Part shown: one piece after another, positions 1-9,613 of the stretch | Layout of the letters: each line of letters begins with the position of its first letter | How positions within the stretch are numbered: the stretch's first letter is position 1 | NCBI GenBank assembly: GCA_039028695.1 | Contig: JBCCHN010000011.1 | Location: 1-64,000 of the forward strand | Direction of reading: 5' to 3' | Source of the DNA: JANQKX01 sp039028695 | GTDB lineage: Bacteria > Pseudomonadota > Alphaproteobacteria > Kiloniellales > Kiloniellaceae | Length of the DNA stretch: 64,000 bases | Position numbers and translations under genes: made by a program | Notes under the pieces: model-generated | The model's input: the letters and a program-made list of their open reading frames with translations, nothing else | Told to the model about the DNA's origin: nothing | Database searches by the model: none

Positions 1-11
1 CCAAACATCCA

Positions 12-917
12 TCAAACAAGAGACACTGCGGTCCTTATCGCCTCGCGCAAGGCTGCGTCCGGCATTTCTGTGCGCGCCGCACGCTTGTTCTGTCGGACGT
101 GTTCAGAATTCGTTGTTGCTGGGATTGCGACGGTGACCGCTGGATGCGACAGAATGAATTTCAACATCAGCTCAGCCCATGACTCTGCCCCCAGGTCCGC
201 CGCAAAACCTGGCAGCGGTGCACTGCCCGTACGGCTGGTCAGCTCGCCCCTGCGAAACGGTCGATTCACAATGACGCCTATGCCGCGCTCCTGCGCAAGT
301 GGGAGCAACCGGGCTTCAGCTTCCAGATCCGCGACATTGTAAGTTAGCTGTACGAAATCGAGCGGGTAACGCCGCATTAGATCTTCCATTGCGCTATGAC
401 GGCGACCATGTGACGTTGTTATGCCAACATAGCCGATCTCTCCAGCAGCCTTTCGGTCGAACAACATCTCAAGATGGGCATCTGCAGCGACCAGATTGTG
501 AACCTGCACGAGATCGAACTGGTCCACCCCCCACTTTTGTCGCGTATCCGCAAGTTGTGCCGGGCCTTCATCTGGTGAACGAGTCCAGACCTTATCTGCG
601 GTAAAGACGTTTTTGGGATTTCGCAGCTCAGACAGCCCGTGGCCGAGGGTTTCCTGCGCTGAGCCATACATTGGCGAACTGTCGATCATGCCCCCGCCTT
701 CTTCGACAAAGACCCGTATGACATTGGTTGACCTTTCCAGCAGAACCGGGTCGTTACCGACGTTGAACGTGATCCAGGTGCCTAAGCCCACAGCGGGGAT
801 GGCGATATCCGTCGAAGGGATCTGACGAGTCGATGGGGACATCGCCAGGGCGGGAGAGACTGTTAGAAGACTGACTGAGCCTGCCATTGCGGATGCTAAA
901 AAAGAGCGGCGGTTCAT
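12..917 (-). CDS. Tat-exported aldo/keto reductase
   Basis: An NAD(P)H-dependent oxidoreductase of the aldo/keto reductase superfamily, 301 residues, probably acting in the periplasm on an unknown carbonyl substrate. The N-terminus is a twin-arginine signal: NRRSFLAS at residues 2-9, a hydrophobic stretch, and an AxA-type cleavage site near residue 26. The family's catalytic tetrad can be placed at Asp79, Tyr84 (MYGSA), Lys109 (ADKVW) and His140 (QVHNL). I chose the ATG at 917 over the GTG one codon upstream; GGGGA lies about 12 bases before it. The gene stands alone, transcribed away from position 920. The family assignment is firm; the substrate cannot be read from the sequence. Confidence 0.88.
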   Translation of the reverse strand: MNRRSFLASAMAGSVSLLTVSPALAMSPSTRQIPSTDIAIPAVGLGTWITFNVGNDPVLLERSTNVIRVFVEEGGGMIDSSPMYGSAQETLGHGLSELRNPKNVFTADKVWTRSPDEGPAQLADTRQKWGVDQFDLVQVHNLVAADAHLEMLFDRKAAGEIGYVGITTSHGRRHSAMEDLMRRYPLDFVQLTYNVADLEAEARLLPLAQERGIGVIVNRPFRRGELTSRTGSAPLPGFAADLGAESWAELMLKFILSHPAVTVAIPATTNSEHVRQNKRAARTEMPDAALREAIRTAVSLV

Positions 918-1452
918 CACTGCTATGTCCCCGGTGAAATTCTGTGAATCACTATCTAATTGAAGATTTTTCGGCCCATGTTCGACGTCATCCTAAAACT
1001 TGGAGGGCCTAGGTTCGTCATTTCGTTCCGTCACCATCGGCGAACCCTGTCCCCAAGGTACAAATCCACTATTACCTAGATGGGTACTGCGTATTCCAAG
1101 TCAACGCAGCTCAAGACAATTGGTAGCTCTCGTAAATGTCCGTTGTGCGGACGGGCTTTTAGTGCGCATTGCCGATACCATTACCTGAAACAACCTTATG
1201 ATTATCACCAAAGATTGGCAAAGCTGATTTCAGCTTCTGCAAGGTGCGCCTGATCCGATAAAATCAGAATTCTGCAGCAGATGAGTTAAAATGCCGGAGG
1301 TATTGCATTGTAAAATAACGGAAATCCTCCACGCATCGATTGTGAGCCATTTTTTGCGACAATTCCGCGAACCGTTCGCGCCGGAAGTGACGGAATAGGT
1401 TCGATCACAGCCACAATGGCACCGAATAGGTCCGACAATCGGAGATTGCTGC
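918..1452. other. Intergenic stretch, nothing recognised
   Basis: No convincing gene is visible. The stretch lies between the 5' end of the minus-strand aldo/keto reductase gene and the 3' end of the flavoprotein gene, so it should hold the reductase promoter. Short open frames here have no recognisable protein similarity. A loose GGAGG/CCTCC inverted pair around 1295-1340 could be part of a terminator for the flavoprotein gene, but it has no clean T-run. Confidence 0.4.
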
Positions 1453-3882
1453 TTATGTCCGGGCGCGGATGTTTTTGGGGTCATAAAGACAGCCATCCAC
1501 GACTTCGGCATTGCGAAGTTCATCGTGAACGCTGACCTGTAATTGGGTGCCTTTGGCAGTGAATTTCTGGGGCACCAGCGCCATCGCGATGTCGTGGTTA
1601 CAATAGTATGAAAAGCCCCCAGACGTGACGCGGCCGATCAGTTTGCCATTGTCATAGACACTTTCATCAGCAATTACCGAGGTATCGCAGCAGGGCAGTT
1701 TCAGCGTGACCAAGGTATGATAAGATGCCTGATCGAGCTGTTCCCGCAGTGCGTCCCGGCCGATGAAGTCGCCCTTGTTCAACTTCACAAAGCGATGTAA
1801 TCCGGCCTCAAAGGGGGTCAGGTCTTTGCAAAGCTCGCGATTTATGGCCCGATAGGATTTCTCCAGGCGCATGGATTCCAACGCTTCCAGACCAAAGGCT
1901 TTTACATCCGCGCTCAGCATGAGGTCCACAAGGTGTCGATTATAGCCAATCGGATGATGCAGTTCCCAACCCAACTCGCCGGTATAACTGATCCGTAACA
2001 GGTGGAGGTTCTTGGCATAGCCTACCTCTCCCCGTTGCGCCGACAGCCAAGGAAAAGCCGCGGTCGATAAATCGCTGTCGGTCATTGGTTGCAGAATTTC
2101 TCGAGACCTGGGCCCGGCGAGCGCAATAACGCCCATCTGTTCGGAAACATCTTCGATTGTGACCGATTCGTCGTCGGGCAAGAGGTGTGTGAGCTGGTCC
2201 CAATTGTAGCGCTGACCGTTTGGGGTACTTACCAGGTAAAAGTCATTATCGCCGTAACGCACTACGGTGTATTCCGCATCAATCCCACCGCGCGGATTGC
2301 AGGCGACTGATAAAGCGATACGGCCGATTTTGGGCAGGCTGTTAGCCAAGATCCGGTCAAGCCAAGCCGCGGCCCCGGTCCCGCGTACCAGGAATTTCGT
2401 CATAGGTGACATTTCGATGAATCCCGCTGCCTCGCGGGTCGTGCGCACCTCCTCTTGAACATACGCCATGTGGGCCGTGCGGCGAAAGCTGTGCTCTGGC
2501 ACCGCCAGTTCCGGCGAGGGGGCGAACCAGCGTGGAAACTCATAACCGTTTAAGGTGGTCCAGACCGCGCCGCGAGCGCTAAGCAAATCATAGGATGGCG
2601 CGGTCTTCATCGGCCTCGCGGCGGGTAAATCCTCGCCCGGAATGTGGGCGTTCATATGGGTGCCCCAGGTCTGACGCACCTTGTCCATGGTCCACCGTTT
2701 TGAGGCGATATCGCCGAAGCGCCGTGGATCGAGTTCCGACATGTCGATTCCCGGATCGTCGTCCATGATCCAGCGGGCCAGGCGCTCGCCCATAGTGCCC
2801 CCCCAAAGAATGCCGCCGGGCACACCCTCGGCCAGCCAAAGGTTCTTTTTACCAGGGGCCGGACCGCAGAGCGGCAATTCGTCCGGCGTCATTTGGAAGG
2901 GGCCTCGAGTGTTGGCTTGGATTCCTACCTCGCCTAAGATTGGAATTCGTTCAATCGCGCGCTCCCACTGGGCTGCTACCGCATCCATATCCTCAGGCAA
3001 GAGATCGGCCTCAAATCCAGGAGGAACCCGGTCTTCGGCAAAAAGTTTTAGGTCTTTTTCAAACTCGTAGGGGCCAAATTGAAGGCGGCCCGCATCTTCG
3101 CGCAAATAAGCGCCGTAATCTTCATCGCGTAAGATCGGGTATTCCGCTTGATTTTCCGCGCGCCGTCGGAGCAATTCGGGGACCGGTTCGGTGGTCCAAT
3201 ACTGATGCACAATTGGGATGCAGGGCAGGTCCAATCCCACTCGACGGGCATTTTCGCGGGCGTAATTACCGGTGGCAAAAACCAGGTGCTCGCAGGTGAT
3301 CTCGCCGCTGTTGGTTTCGACCCGCCACGACCCATCGGCGAGATTCTCATAAGAAATGGCTTGGGTATTCTGATAGACATGGGCGCCCTGATCGCGCGCC
3401 AGCTTCGCTAATCCCATGGTGATATCCGCGGGGTTCACATAGCCGTCCTGATCATGAATGATGCCGCCTTTAATATTGTCGTGAGGCACCAGAAGGGGGT
3501 GTACCTCCGCTATTTCCTGCGGATTTAGGAGGCGGCAAGGCACGCCCGCGGCATCTGCGATGGCGAAATAGGATCGAAATTCGTCCCAACGGGTCTGCGT
3601 GTTGGCCACGCGCAGTTGGCCGACCTGATTGAGGCCGACCGAGGTACCTAGTTTTTTCTCCACCTCACGGTAGATCCGGATCGTCTCCATCGTCATCTTG
3701 GAAATTCTGTGGGAACGCACGAAGGTAACCAGCAGCCCGGCAGCATGCCAAGTAGACCCGGCGGTAAGCTGCGAGCGCTCCAGCAGCACCGCGTCGGTGC
3801 AACCGTGCTGCGTCAGGCCATAAAGGGTCGCAGCTCCCACGCAACCACCCCCCACAACAACCACTTTGGCACGCGATTTCAT
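1453..3882 (-). CDS. Dimethylglycine/sarcosine dehydrogenase-like FAD-aminomethyltransferase fusion
   Basis: A two-part flavoenzyme of 809 residues. The first half is a DAO-type FAD-dependent oxidoreductase with the dinucleotide fold GGGCVG at residues 11-16 and the motif STWHAAGL, whose His46 corresponds to the histidine that binds FAD covalently in dimethylglycine and sarcosine dehydrogenases. The second half, from about residue 430, is a GcvT-like folate-binding aminomethyltransferase domain. Members oxidatively demethylate N-methyl amino acids and pass the methyl carbon to tetrahydrofolate. An open frame extends upstream to 3948, but the ATG at 3882 has GGAG six bases before it and begins just ahead of the FAD fold. 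The exact substrate (dimethylglycine, sarcosine or another methylamine) is not determined. The formate dehydrogenase at 31.3 kb could be a distant sink for the released C1 unit. Confidence 0.88.
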   Translation of the reverse strand: MKSRAKVVVVGGGCVGAATLYGLTQHGCTDAVLLERSQLTAGSTWHAAGLLVTFVRSHRISKMTMETIRIYREVEKKLGTSVGLNQVGQLRVANTQTRWDEFRSYFAIADAAGVPCRLLNPQEIAEVHPLLVPHDNIKGGIIHDQDGYVNPADITMGLAKLARDQGAHVYQNTQAISYENLADGSWRVETNSGEITCEHLVFATGNYARENARRVGLDLPCIPIVHQYWTTEPVPELLRRRAENQAEYPILRDEDYGAYLREDAGRLQFGPYEFEKDLKLFAEDRVPPGFEADLLPEDMDAVAAQWERAIERIPILGEVGIQANTRGPFQMTPDELPLCGPAPGKKNLWLAEGVPGGILWGGTMGERLARWIMDDDPGIDMSELDPRRFGDIASKRWTMDKVRQTWGTHMNAHIPGEDLPAARPMKTAPSYDLLSARGAVWTTLNGYEFPRWFAPSPELAVPEHSFRRTAHMAYVQEEVRTTREAAGFIEMSPMTKFLVRGTGAAAWLDRILANSLPKIGRIALSVACNPRGGIDAEYTVVRYGDNDFYLVSTPNGQRYNWDQLTHLLPDDESVTIEDVSEQMGVIALAGPRSREILQPMTDSDLSTAAFPWLSAQRGEVGYAKNLHLLRISYTGELGWELHHPIGYNRHLVDLMLSADVKAFGLEALESMRLEKSYRAINRELCKDLTPFEAGLHRFVKLNKGDFIGRDALREQLDQASYHTLVTLKLPCCDTSVIADESVYDNGKLIGRVTSGGFSYYCNHDIAMALVPQKFTAKGTQLQVSVHDELRNAEVVDGCLYDPKNIRART

Positions 3883-4073
3883 TTCAATCTCCAAAACAGG
3901 ATCAGAATCCTTACCTACGGAGGTATAGGGACGTTCGCCATTTTGCAACGATTAGCTTGTAGTTGGGAAAAATAGACTGATGCGAAGCGGTATCCCTTGC
4001 CCTCGGTAAAGTTCGACTAGGCTACCAATGTCTCAACTCTGTTATCGCGGCGAGGCAGCCTTTTGCACCCAAC

Positions 4074-4764
4074 TCAGGCCCTCGCCACTCCTTTATTGGA
4101 GAACGGTGGCAAAGCTGACTTTGCAGCCCCATCGCGGTCGGATTGCTCAATCGAATCCCGTTGGCAGTTTTTGAGGCGGTCCGCCAAGAAGGCGTTTATT
4201 TTCACGATCGCATGCTTCCTCGGGTCAGGGTCGGGATCAATGGTGTGGCCGTAATATCTACCTCCAGGCCAATCCTCGTCGAAGGCATAGATGGCCTCTT
4301 GATAAACCTTTAGCGCGACGTTCGCGTCAATCGGGTTTTTCAACGCCATATTTTCGCAGTGCAAGAAATTGGTCCATTCGTCTGCGACACCGATCAAGAT
4401 CAGCAAGGGTGCGTCCACCTGAACAAGAGCAGGCGGGCAATGAGGACATGAGGCAATCACCACGCTGAATGGTGAGGAGCGAAAGTCATCGTTTTTGTGG
4501 ATGTATTCAACTGCAAGCAACGTCAACCAAGCATGGTGCGATCATCCGACGACCGTAATGTAGTGGGTCCGATATAGGGCAGGCCGTCGAGGGATTCCTT
4601 GGCCGCATCCGCCACTCGGTATTTGATGCTGACATCCAGAATTTTTTTGCAAATTCCATCGGGTTACCAGCGTGACCGAAACGATCGATTGTCAAGAAAA
4701 TATAAGCCGGCCCGAATTTACGCATGAGAACCGGATCCAATAAATCCGCAGCGCCAATAGGCAA
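4074..4764 (-). pseudogene. Dienelactone hydrolase family protein, broken by frameshifts
   Basis: Pieces of an alpha/beta-hydrolase of the dienelactone hydrolase family are spread over at least two frames. The 5' part reads MRKFGPAYIFLTIDRFGHAG, shifts frame near 4640 to give VADAAKESLDGLPYIGPTTL, then stops. The 3' part, from about 4520, continues in another frame with LLAVEYIHKND, the conserved VDAPLLILIGVADEW block, and a GRYYGHTIDPDPDPRKHA block near the catalytic histidine. The order and spacing match the family, but no single frame covers it and the nucleophile region is lost. It is one of several dead genes in this window. I infer it is non-functional unless assembly errors caused the shifts. 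Confidence 0.7.
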
Positions 4765-4818
4765 AGCCCCTCAAGTCGCTCGGACCATTTTTCCAGCGGC
4801 GAGTCATAGTGGTGGCCT

Positions 4819-6306
4819 TCACCAGCGGTGAGAACCGGTAAATAGGCGCCAATAGGCGCAAAGACCAATCAATAACCACAAAGAACGATTGACCACATAA
4901 TAGGGCGGAAGAGCTAAAGCCAGGACGGCGGTCTGTTGCCAGTTAAAAAATGGCGCAATCGCACCTTGGCGTAATGCTAGGGCGGTCGCGCCAACAGCGC
5001 AGTCAATTGCCAGACGAGCGCCCAGAGTCCCGATAATCACTAAGCCCAAATTGACGGTGGCATCCCCTGTCAGGCACAGAAAGAATCCGCAAAGGGCAAT
5101 CGTCACCATGCCGGGCGAAGCTGCATCAATGGTCTTCACCGGCAAGGTCAGGGTCCCAAACCAGCCATAGCGGTACCGGCCGATCAATCGACAATATGCG
5201 ATCTGAGTCTGCAAAAATCCGTGAAACCATCGAATGCGCTGACGCATCAATGCTGATAAGGTGGCGGATGCCTCGGTAAAAACACGGGCGCGAGGCGCGG
5301 TCAAGATCCGGTGCGGGCGGTCGTTCTCAGCGCACCAGCGACGCAGACGATGAATGACCTCGTAATCTTCGGTGACCGTGGTTGCCCGGAATCCGCCGAT
5401 CTGAACCAGCAAATCCTTTCGAAAAGAAGTCGCGCATCCCGACATGACATGGGCACCATTTGCCGTCTCCCAGCCGAGACGCCATGCAAAATCCAGGGCA
5501 TAATCGATGGTTTGATATAGGGCCAATGCGGTTCGAGGCAAACGGTAGCGCCAACGCCCGGCCACTTGCAGGGCTCGGCGCGGCAAAGGGATGACCACGC
5601 CCGCGACCGCGACGGCCAATGGGTCACGAGCGTAAACAGCTAATATCTCAGCCAATGCATCCCGCGCTAAAACAGTATCCGCGTCGACTGTGACAAACAG
5701 ATCCGAATCAGCCAAAGCCAATCCTCGGTTAAGAGCGGCTGCCTTTCCGCCACGTCGCGCCATTGCAACCCGAATGCGCCTATCCTTTTGGGCACGAAAA
5801 AGTACCGCATCGCCCAGGTTTTCTTCCAACAACAAACCATATTTCTGCTGCAAAACCTGGATGGTTCCGTCTTCCGATCCATCGTCCACCAAAATGATCT
5901 CGTTTATGGGGGTCGTCTGATCGAGCAACGCTGAGACTGTGGCAATGATGCCCACCTTTTCATTGAAACTTGGGACGCAAACACAAACGGTCGGGTCAAG
6001 TCTGCCGATCGGTGGATCTGAGATCTTTGACAGACGTTGCGATTGACTTTTTGGCAATGGTTTCGCACGGACGTCCGCCCGAGTGAGTCGACGCCACGCA
6101 AGCACCGTCACCACCAACGCAAGGCAAAGTCCCACAACCTGATAAGCGACAAAAAGCAACGTGGCGCCAAAACCACCGATTCGAATACCCAGCACGCCAA
6201 AAGCTAAAATGACCCCGAGCGAACCCAAAATGGTCCACCCAACCAATCGGGCCAAAAAGCCCTCCAAGAATCCATGCATAACCTGGAACCGGAAAAAGCG
6301 CCTCAT
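4819..6306 (-). CDS. Membrane-bound processive family 2 glycosyltransferase
   Basis: A 495-residue inner-membrane glycosyltransferase resembling cellulose, hyaluronan or poly-N-acetylglucosamine synthases. Two hydrophobic segments (about 22-42 and 45-70) precede a GT-A domain with the acidic motifs DD (141-142), DAD (208-210) and TED (312-314) and the processivity motif QRIRW (356-360). Three or four membrane segments follow from about residue 385 to the end. It should polymerise a sugar from a nucleotide-activated donor across the inner membrane; the donor cannot be told. Its ATG overlaps the stop of the cytochrome b561 gene (ATGA), which implies translational coupling. I see no export or c-di-GMP-binding partner nearby. 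Confidence 0.87.
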   Translation of the reverse strand: MRRFFRFQVMHGFLEGFLARLVGWTILGSLGVILAFGVLGIRIGGFGATLLFVAYQVVGLCLALVVTVLAWRRLTRADVRAKPLPKSQSQRLSKISDPPIGRLDPTVCVCVPSFNEKVGIIATVSALLDQTTPINEIILVDDGSEDGTIQVLQQKYGLLLEENLGDAVLFRAQKDRRIRVAMARRGGKAAALNRGLALADSDLFVTVDADTVLARDALAEILAVYARDPLAVAVAGVVIPLPRRALQVAGRWRYRLPRTALALYQTIDYALDFAWRLGWETANGAHVMSGCATSFRKDLLVQIGGFRATTVTEDYEVIHRLRRWCAENDRPHRILTAPRARVFTEASATLSALMRQRIRWFHGFLQTQIAYCRLIGRYRYGWFGTLTLPVKTIDAASPGMVTIALCGFFLCLTGDATVNLGLVIIGTLGARLAIDCAVGATALALRQGAIAPFFNWQQTAVLALALPPYYVVNRSLWLLIGLCAYWRLFTGSHRW

Positions 6307-6908
6307 GGCAGCATTCGATGCAATGTGGGATCACCCCACTTAAAATTATGGATCAAGGCGGCAGTGGCATGCAAAAGGACAACAACGGCAATAGAGTAAA
6401 AAGTCCAAGTATGAACAGTTTCCGCCCAGAAATTCAGGGTAACATTCTCACTGAAAAGGTCGGGAGATTCATAGATGCCCCACCAATTGGCCTCAGAACC
6501 TCCTGCCTTGGAGCCCAGAAAACCGGATATGGGCATCACAAGCATACCGAAAAAAAGATAGCCGTGTGAAAGCCGCGCAGCCAAAATCTGCCCGCGCGTC
6601 ATGGTGGGCGGCATAACTGGCTTAGGATTCAACAAACACCAAGCCAACCGGCAGACAACAGCTAAAAAAAAGGTCAGGCCCATCGACTTGTGCTGGTCAT
6701 AAAACCACCATTTCCGGTTCCAAATCAGTAAATTGTACATCCATAAGTAAATTATTAGTTGACCCGCGAAAGCCAAGACGAAGAACCAGTGAAATGTTAT
6801 TGCGACGGCCCCGTAGCGCTCTTGGGTGTTGAACAGTCCTACTGGGGGCAAATCTTGGTGTGTGATAGTGGTCTGCGGCAAAACATACTGTCCGGAAGAT
6901 CGGCACAA
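6303..6908 (-). CDS. Cytochrome b561 family protein
   Basis: A 201-residue diheme-type membrane cytochrome of the bacterial b561 family, expected to carry electrons within the inner membrane from quinol. Four hydrophobic helices are visible. Candidate heme ligands sit at His40 (ITFHWF), His73 (DQHKSMG), and His180 and His187 (LLHATAALIHNF), as in the family; the C-terminal TLHRMLP is also typical. The first 28 residues are atypical and the true start may lie further in, for example near the RYGAVAITFHW block. It is the upstream member of an ATGA-coupled pair with the glycosyltransferase, an unusual pairing whose meaning is unclear. Confidence 0.85.
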   Translation of the reverse strand: MCRSSGQYVLPQTTITHQDLPPVGLFNTQERYGAVAITFHWFFVLAFAGQLIIYLWMYNLLIWNRKWWFYDQHKSMGLTFFLAVVCRLAWCLLNPKPVMPPTMTRGQILAARLSHGYLFFGMLVMPISGFLGSKAGGSEANWWGIYESPDLFSENVTLNFWAETVHTWTFYSIAVVVLLHATAALIHNFKWGDPTLHRMLP

Positions 6909-7455
6909 GATTTCAATTTAGTCTGCCAAATTGGGCCATGCGCGTCCTCTAACGTTGGATCATTTTCTAGTGAGGCAACAAGCCTACATCCTTGATGGAC
7001 GTTTCTATGACCGTCAAATGGCTAACTGTGCCAAAGGTTCTTAACCGGTACTTCGTGGGCGTTTTCTATGATAGCGCGCTAAGGCACCTTCAGATTTTTG
7101 ACGATCAAGACGGGCTACTTCAAGATCGGCCAAATATTCCAAACCAAAGCGAGGATGATCCCATATCTATAGGACTGGCAGTGACCTATAACCTTAAAAT
7201 GCGTCAAAAAGAATTATGGCAACCTCGTCCGTAGCCTCGGGAAGTCTTCACAAAGCCAGGATTAGTCGGTGCCCCACGACAGGTGGAGATTTTCTCGAAA
7301 AGGATTAGGTAATCAAAGCGAAAACCAAGTCTTGTTTCCTTCTCCCTACAATCAAACCGATGGTATTTCCGACGTTAACCGAAATGTCAGGAATAGTGGA
7401 GTTTTGGCTCATAGCGGAGGAAACAATTTCGCGGGTCAGCCCAGCGAACTGGCCT
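6909..7455. other. Intergenic stretch, no supported gene
   Basis: About 550 bases between the 5' end of the cytochrome b561 gene and the 3' end of the GlxA-type regulator gene. It contains an open frame of 80 codons (6992-7234, plus) with no recognisable motif and no clear ribosome-binding site, which I do not call. The cytochrome b561 promoter should lie here. I recognise no operator or terminator. Confidence 0.4.
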
Positions 7456-8493
7456 TTATAAGGTGGGAATAGGTCTCACAAATCTCGACATATCTTGAAA
7501 TTTCTTACGGTAGGCAGCTGGCGATTGACCGACGTTTCGCTTGAAGACGCGTCGAAAAGATGCTGGATCATCGTATCCGACGGCAGCAGCGATATCGTCA
7601 ATCGGCACAAATTCGGTTTCAAGCATCTGTTTAGATTCTTCGATTCTGAGCGCTTGGACGTATTCAATCGGAGTGAAGCCTGTCGCAGCGCGGAATCGCC
7701 GCGAGAATGTCCTGGAATTAAGGCCAGAGCGCTGCACCATGCTCTCCACCGGATTTGCGGTGGAATAGTTTTCAGCGATCCATTGTTGGCTATCCGTTAT
7801 GGGCCGATCAGAAGACTCCATGGGGCGGGTCATCACCGAGTAGGGTGATTGGCCTTCCGAGTGACCGCTGATCAAAAAGACTTTTGCGGTTTCGATGGCG
7901 TGGGTATAGCCACAAAATTGAGCAATCAAATAAACCACTAAATCATGCCATGCGCTGACACCTCCGGCGGTGACAATTCTATCGTGTTCTGCCCCGAGGC
8001 AAAGGATGGACTCGTTGCGGAAGGCCACTTGCGGGTAATGGCGTTGAAACATGTCTCTATAGGCCCAATGAGCCGTTGCCTCCTGACCGTCTAATAAACC
8101 GCTTTCAGCCAGAAGCAATGCCCCTGAACATACCGATGCCAGGAAAGCACCAGAACCGTAAATTTGTTTGAGCCAGTATACCTCCCGGGGATATCGGTTC
8201 TTAGGGACGTCATAGATTGAGGTGTACATGTCGCATACGACGACCGCGTCTGCAGAGTTGATTTCACTGATTGCAGCATGGGGTTGAACTGGGATGTTTC
8301 CGATACAGTGAAAGGGTTTTCCGTCGGCAGACACGATGCGTACGTCAAGAAGCTCTCGGCCCGGCGTACCTGTTATCATGTCAGGGTAAACAGCGCCGAC
8401 GGACATCAGCACATCATATAGTCCATAAAGAACTGATGCAGACGTTTCTGGTGCGGCGAGGAGGACAATCAAAGATTTTTCTTTTTGGGCCAT
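7456..8493 (-). CDS. GlxA family transcriptional regulator (DJ-1/PfpI plus AraC)
   Basis: A 345-residue regulator. Residues 1 to about 190 form a DJ-1/PfpI-like domain with the nucleophile-elbow cysteine Cys122 in VCSGALLLAESG; residues about 230-330 form an AraC-type double helix-turn-helix (SRRFRAATGFTPIEYVQALR). Such proteins sense small nitrogenous metabolites, for example in the arginine, choline and carnitine regulators of pseudomonads. Start ATG 8493 has AGAGG six bases upstream. The gene diverges from the EamA transporter and rhodanese genes across about 200 bases, so those genes are plausible targets. The ligand is unknown. Confidence 0.87.
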   Translation of the reverse strand: MAQKEKSLIVLLAAPETSASVLYGLYDVLMSVGAVYPDMITGTPGRELLDVRIVSADGKPFHCIGNIPVQPHAAISEINSADAVVVCDMYTSIYDVPKNRYPREVYWLKQIYGSGAFLASVCSGALLLAESGLLDGQEATAHWAYRDMFQRHYPQVAFRNESILCLGAEHDRIVTAGGVSAWHDLVVYLIAQFCGYTHAIETAKVFLISGHSEGQSPYSVMTRPMESSDRPITDSQQWIAENYSTANPVESMVQRSGLNSRTFSRRFRAATGFTPIEYVQALRIEESKQMLETEFVPIDDIAAAVGYDDPASFRRVFKRNVGQSPAAYRKKFQDMSRFVRPIPTL

Positions 8494-8698
8494 AAGCGCC
8501 TCTTGTCCTGTTTAGCACGGTCTTGTCGAATATGCCACGTGTCCGTCATCGATTGATCTGCCGACGCTGAATTGCTATGACCTGCTGACACTTCTTCGAC
8601 TGAAGACGGGATGGAAAATCGTCAGCAAGACCTACACCACGGTGATGAAGTGACCTTGCTTCGTTGAGCAAGCGACATAGGAGACAAGGACACTAACC

Positions 8699-9586
8699 GT
8701 GACCGAAAATCGACCGACATGGCTGGTCCTTGCGCCCATAATTTTTTTGGTGATGTGGTCGACAGGTTATGTCGCGGCCAAGTTTGGTCTTGGCTATGTG
8801 GAGCCCATGACATTTCTTGCCCTGCGCTTTGCCTGTGTCGTGGTCATCATGGCGGGGCTCTTTGTCATTCTGCGTCCGCCGCTTCCAAAATCGCCTTCTG
8901 AGTGGATGCATCTGGCTATCGTCGGATTTCTTTTGCAGGCCGTTTATTTCGGCATGTGCTACATGTCCTTTCACGCCGGTTTGTCTGTCGGAACACTTGC
9001 CCTGATCCTCGCGATGCAGCCTATTCTTACCGGCTTGATAGCGCCACGCTGGGCAGGCGAAGCGGTAAGCTGGCGACAGTGGGCTGGTTTAGTCCTTGGT
9101 TTGATTGGGGCAGTTCTCGTGATTGTTGCACGTACTGAGATTGCGGCACCGTCGCCCATCGGTTTTGCTTTTGCCGTGCTTGCTCTAATCGGCATAACGG
9201 GCGGGTCGCTCTGGGAGAAACGCTTTGGCGTCTCTCATCATCCTGTCACTGCCAACTTGGTCGGCTTCACAGCGGGGCTTTTGGGAGTGGTTCCTTTCAT
9301 GGTCGCCTTTGAGAGCCTAGAGATCACTTGGACATGGCAGTTGATCGCCTCTCTCATTTATCTGATCATTGCCAGTTCGCTCATCGCCGTTGGGCTGTTA
9401 CTTGCCATGATCCGGGCGGGAGAAGTGTCGAAGGTCTCCGCGCTTTTTTTCCTCGTCCCACCCATGGCTGCCAGCTTCGCATGGATTATCCTGGGGGAGG
9501 TCATGCCGCCTGTGGCCTGGGCGGGAATGTTTGTTGCGGGGCTCGGAGTCTTCATGGCAACAGCGCCAGCACGGCGACGCGAGTAG
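8699..9586 (+). CDS. EamA/DMT family transporter
   Basis: A 295-residue inner-membrane permease of the drug/metabolite transporter superfamily, with ten predicted hydrophobic helices in two EamA repeats; the first starts at LVLAPIIFLVMWSTGYVAAK, the second near residue 150. Family members usually export amino acids or other metabolites. The start is a GTG with a GGAGACAAGG-type ribosome site about 10 bases upstream. It is the first gene of a plus-strand run with two rhodanese genes and is divergent from the GlxA-type regulator, which may control it. The substrate is unknown. Confidence 0.87.
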   Translation: MTENRPTWLVLAPIIFLVMWSTGYVAAKFGLGYVEPMTFLALRFACVVVIMAGLFVILRPPLPKSPSEWMHLAIVGFLLQAVYFGMCYMSFHAGLSVGTLALILAMQPILTGLIAPRWAGEAVSWRQWAGLVLGLIGAVLVIVARTEIAAPSPIGFAFAVLALIGITGGSLWEKRFGVSHHPVTANLVGFTAGLLGVVPFMVAFESLEITWTWQLIASLIYLIIASSLIAVGLLLAMIRAGEVSKVSALFFLVPPMAASFAWIILGEVMPPVAWAGMFVAGLGVFMATAPARRRE

Positions 9587-9613
9587 TTTGTACAAATCTG
9601 AATGGAGCAAACA

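Noticed and set aside
1230..1523. Minus-strand open frame of 97 codons overlapping the 3' end of the sarcosine dehydrogenase-like gene
   Set aside because: No recognisable motif, overlaps a firm gene, and composition looks like non-coding DNA.
6992..7234. Plus-strand open frame of 80 codons
   Set aside because: No ribosome site and no similarity I can recognise; probably chance.
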